Origin: Actinomycetota bacterium
GTDB lineage: Bacteria > Actinomycetota > Actinomycetes > S36-B12
Direction: 5' to 3'
DNA: 7,654 nucleotides
NCBI GenBank assembly: GCA_947499275.1
Contig: CANMNM010000052.1
Coordinates: 1 to 7,654, forward strand
Position numbers and translations under genes: made by a program
The notes under the pieces: model-generated
The model's database searches: none
Told to the model about the DNA's origin: nothing
The model's input: only the letters and a program-made list of their open reading frames with translations
Part shown: one piece after another, positions 5,847 through 7,654 of the stretch
How positions within the stretch are numbered: position 1 is the stretch's first letter
How the letters are laid out: each line of letters starts with the position of its first letter

Positions 5847-5898
5847 CCGCCGCAACGCCACTGCTCTCGCTAACGTCAGTCGTGATGGGCCGCGGCGG
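5847..5898 (+). repeat. Inverted repeat in the glmM-glmS gap
   Basis: CCGCCGC (5847-5853) is the exact reverse complement of GCGGCGG (5892-5898), with 38 bases between. The left arm begins one base after the glmM stop and the right arm ends where the TAGGAT box starts. It could be a pair of operator half-sites or the base of a large stem-loop, but short G+C-rich repeats also arise by chance. Confidence 0.3.
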
Positions 5899-5904
5899 TA
5901 GGAT
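5899..5904 (+). promoter_or_regulatory. Probable -10 box of a leaderless glmS transcript
   Basis: TAGGAT is a good actinobacterial -10 (TAnnnT). Its last base is exactly seven bases before the G of the GTG start at 5911, the spacing of leaderless mRNAs. No clear TTGnnn lies 16-19 bases upstream. The competing reading is that AGGA (5900-5903) serves as a weak Shine-Dalgarno sequence, seven bases from the GTG. Confidence 0.45.
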
Positions 5905-5910
5905 TATGTG

Positions 5911-7654
5911 GTGTGCGGAATCGTTGGATACGTCGGTGAGAAGCAGGCCCTCGAGATCATCGTCGAGGGGCTTCGCCGAATGGAGTATCGCGGCTATGAC
6001 TCAGCAGGGATTGCAGTAATCGCCGATGGCAAGCTTGAAGTGCGCAAGAAGGCCGGAAAACTGGGAGAGCTTGAACTACTCCTCGGTGAAGATCCAATGC
6101 CAGGTTCCACCACCGGAATTGGCCACACTCGGTGGGCAACTCATGGCGGTCCAACCGACCGAAATGCCCACCCTCACGTAAGTTCAGATCAGCGCATTGC
6201 CGTGATACACAACGGAATCATTGAAAACTTTCAGGTGCTACGCGCCGAACTGGAAGCCGTTGGTATTTCACTCGAGTCTGAAACCGACACTGAAGTCGTG
6301 GCACACATGATGGCGCGAGCACTACCCGAGGTGGGCAACTCGTTGCCACTAGCCATGCAGGCGGTGTGCTCGAGACTTCAAGGCGCTTTTACTCTGGTAG
6401 TGATTGATCGGGAGCAACCCGATCTCGTGGTTGGCGCTCGGCGGAATTCACCGCTTGTTGTTGGCCTGGGTGAAGGTGGCAACTTTCTGGCATCCGATGT
6501 CAGTGCATTCGTGGCACACACTCGTTCAGCGTTGGAGTTGGGCCAAGATCAAATCGTGATTATGAAAGCAGACTCCGTAGTTGTCACCGACTTCTCTGGA
6601 ACGGTTGTGCAGGCCACACCATTCACCATTGATTGGGATGCATCCGCTGCTGAAAAAGGTGGATTTGACCTGTTCATGTTGAAAGAAATCTCAGAGCAGC
6701 CAAAGGCGGTTGCTGACTCACTCCTCGGCCGCATTGATGAGAACCAACGGATTAAATTAGATGAACTCAGTATTGATCCATCAGTGTTGCAACACATTAA
6801 CAAAGTAATCGTGATTGCTTGCGGAACTGCAGCACACGCTGGAATGGTTGCTAAATACGCGATTGAGCATTGGACGCACCTTCCCGTTGATGTTGAGTTA
6901 GCGAGTGAATTCCGTTATCGGGATCCAATCGTTGGGCCTGACTCACTGGTCATTGCCATTTCACAGTCCGGCGAAACCATGGATACCCTGATGGCACTGC
7001 GCTATGCCAAATCACAGGGTGCCCGCACATTGGCTATCTGCAATACGGTCGGGTCAACGATCCCTCGTGAGTCTGACGCCGTGATTTACACCTACGCTGG
7101 GCCTGAAATCGCTGTTGCGAGCACTAAAGCTTTTCTCACCCAAATAACAGCAACCTATTTGGTTGGTTTGTTCCTGGCTCAAGTTCGTGGAGTCATGTTC
7201 GAAGACGAAATTCGGTCAATTCTTGCTGACCTTGACGACATGCCTCGCCAGGTTGACCTCGTACTTGATACCGCAGAACCTGTTCGTGAACTTGCCCGTT
7301 CCCTTGCTTCGGCCCGTTCAGTCCTCTTCATTGGCCGCCATGTCGGCTACCCGGTTGCCCTTGAAGGTGCACTGAAACTTAAAGAGCTGGCCTACATGCA
7401 CGCTGAAGGATTCCCTGCGGGAGAGCTTAAGCATGGACCCATTGCTTTGATCGAAGAGGGAATCCCGGTGATTGTGATTGTTCCATCACCCAAGGGGCGC
7501 GCGATCCTGCACGACAAGATGGTGTCCAACATTCAAGAAGTGCGCGCCCGCGGAGCAAAAATAATTGCAATCGCGGAAGAGGGCGATGAAAGCATTGTTC
7601 CCTTTGCCGACCACATAATTCGAATCCCTGCGGTCCCAACATTGATGCAGCCCC
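5911..7654 (+). CDS. glmS: Glutamine--fructose-6-phosphate aminotransferase (isomerizing), 3' end missing
   Basis: GlmS makes glucosamine-6-phosphate from fructose-6-phosphate using glutamine ammonia. The window holds 581 complete codons, compared with 609 in E. coli, so only the last few dozen residues are cut off at the right edge; the frame is open throughout. The start is the second of two adjacent GTG codons, because the next codon is the Cys of MCGIVGYVG, which becomes the N-terminal catalytic nucleophile after Met removal. The class II glutaminase domain has YRGYDSAG, HTRWATHG (72-79) and HNGIIEN (from His100). The two SIS domains follow: CGTAAHAG (from Cys304), SQSGETMDTL (351-360), ASTKAF (403-408), then EGALKLKELAYMHAEGFPAGELKHGP, where Glu492 and His508 match catalytic E. 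coli Glu488 and His504. It supplies the substrate of the adjacent GlmM. No glmS ribozyme is possible in the 65-base gap upstream. Confidence 0.97.
   Translation, partial: MCGIVGYVGEKQALEIIVEGLRRMEYRGYDSAGIAVIADGKLEVRKKAGKLGELELLLGEDPMPGSTTGIGHTRWATHGGPTDRNAHPHVSSDQRIAVIHNGIIENFQVLRAELEAVGISLESETDTEVVAHMMARALPEVGNSLPLAMQAVCSRLQGAFTLVVIDREQPDLVVGARRNSPLVVGLGEGGNFLASDVSAFVAHTRSALELGQDQIVIMKADSVVVTDFSGTVVQATPFTIDWDASAAEKGGFDLFMLKEISEQPKAVADSLLGRIDENQRIKLDELSIDPSVLQHINKVIVIACGTAAHAGMVAKYAIEHWTHLPVDVELASEFRYRDPIVGPDSLVIAISQSGETMDTLMALRYAKSQGARTLAICNTVGSTIPRESDAVIYTYAGPEIAVASTKAFLTQITATYLVGLFLAQVRGVMFEDEIRSILADLDDMPRQVDLVLDTAEPVRELARSLASARSVLFIGRHVGYPVALEGALKLKELAYMHAEGFPAGELKHGPIALIEEGIPVIVIVPSPKGRAILHDKMVSNIQEVRARGAKIIAIAEEGDESIVPFADHIIRIPAVPTLMQP

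Noticed and set aside
5908..5910. First of the two GTG codons as the glmS start
   Set aside because: It would put Val between Met and the catalytic Cys, which must become the N-terminal residue.
5846..5910. glmS ribozyme or another riboswitch upstream of glmS
   Set aside because: The gap is only 65 bases, too short for the known ribozyme and without its core, and glmS may start leaderless.
1..7654. Mobile element, CRISPR array, tRNA gene, defence or biosynthetic cluster
   Set aside because: No transposase, integrase, repeat-spacer pattern, cloverleaf or accessory gene set is seen; the window is almost entirely core genes.

Overview
This window is a stretch of core chromosome from an actinobacterium (Actinomycetota). 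Evidence for the group: the gene order rpoA-rplQ-truA ... rplM-rpsI-glmM ... glmS, typical actinobacterial protein signatures (the alpha-CTD segment VRSYNCLKREGIHTVGEL, L17 with RPGGYTRI, the MSWVD... DEDDh exonuclease), GTG starts, and possible leaderless promoters with a TAnnnT box ending at -7. Base composition looks intermediate (roughly half G+C, estimated by eye), lower than soil actinomycetes. A freshwater or marine actinobacterial lineage would fit, but the sequence does not prove it. All recognised genes lie on the + strand.

Layout. Positions 1-1295 hold the end of the alpha operon: the 3' part of rpoA (RNA polymerase alpha) and complete rplQ (L17). truA (tRNA pseudouridine synthase) follows. 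It has no ATG, GTG or TTG at the position its homology requires, and its best start is a CTG at 1299 behind a perfect Shine-Dalgarno sequence that runs up to the rplQ stop. A very strong 16-17 bp hairpin (1320-1358) lies over the truA N-terminal codons. It is either the terminator of the ribosomal operon or an attenuator. Next come a small cupin (2220-2552), possibly on its own leaderless promoter, and a stand-alone DEDDh 3'-5' exonuclease (2656-3312).

The second half begins with a 193-base gap holding a candidate promoter and a leader with two hairpins, then rplM (L13) and rpsI (S9). After these are glmM (phosphoglucosamine mutase) and glmS (glucosamine-6-phosphate synthase, running off the right edge). 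GlmS makes glucosamine-6-phosphate from fructose-6-phosphate and glutamine, and GlmM converts it to glucosamine-1-phosphate, the precursor of UDP-GlcNAc and peptidoglycan. The region therefore links transcription, ribosome assembly, tRNA modification and cell-wall precursor supply.

There is no sign of mobile elements, CRISPR, tRNA or rRNA genes, a defence system or a biosynthetic cluster, and no gene-free stretch exceeds 300 bases. I did not find a new biological system. The points worth a second look are the rplQ/truA junction (non-canonical start plus hairpin), the matching TAGGnT boxes before the cupin and glmS, the rplM leader, and the acidic extensions on RpoA, L17 and S9.
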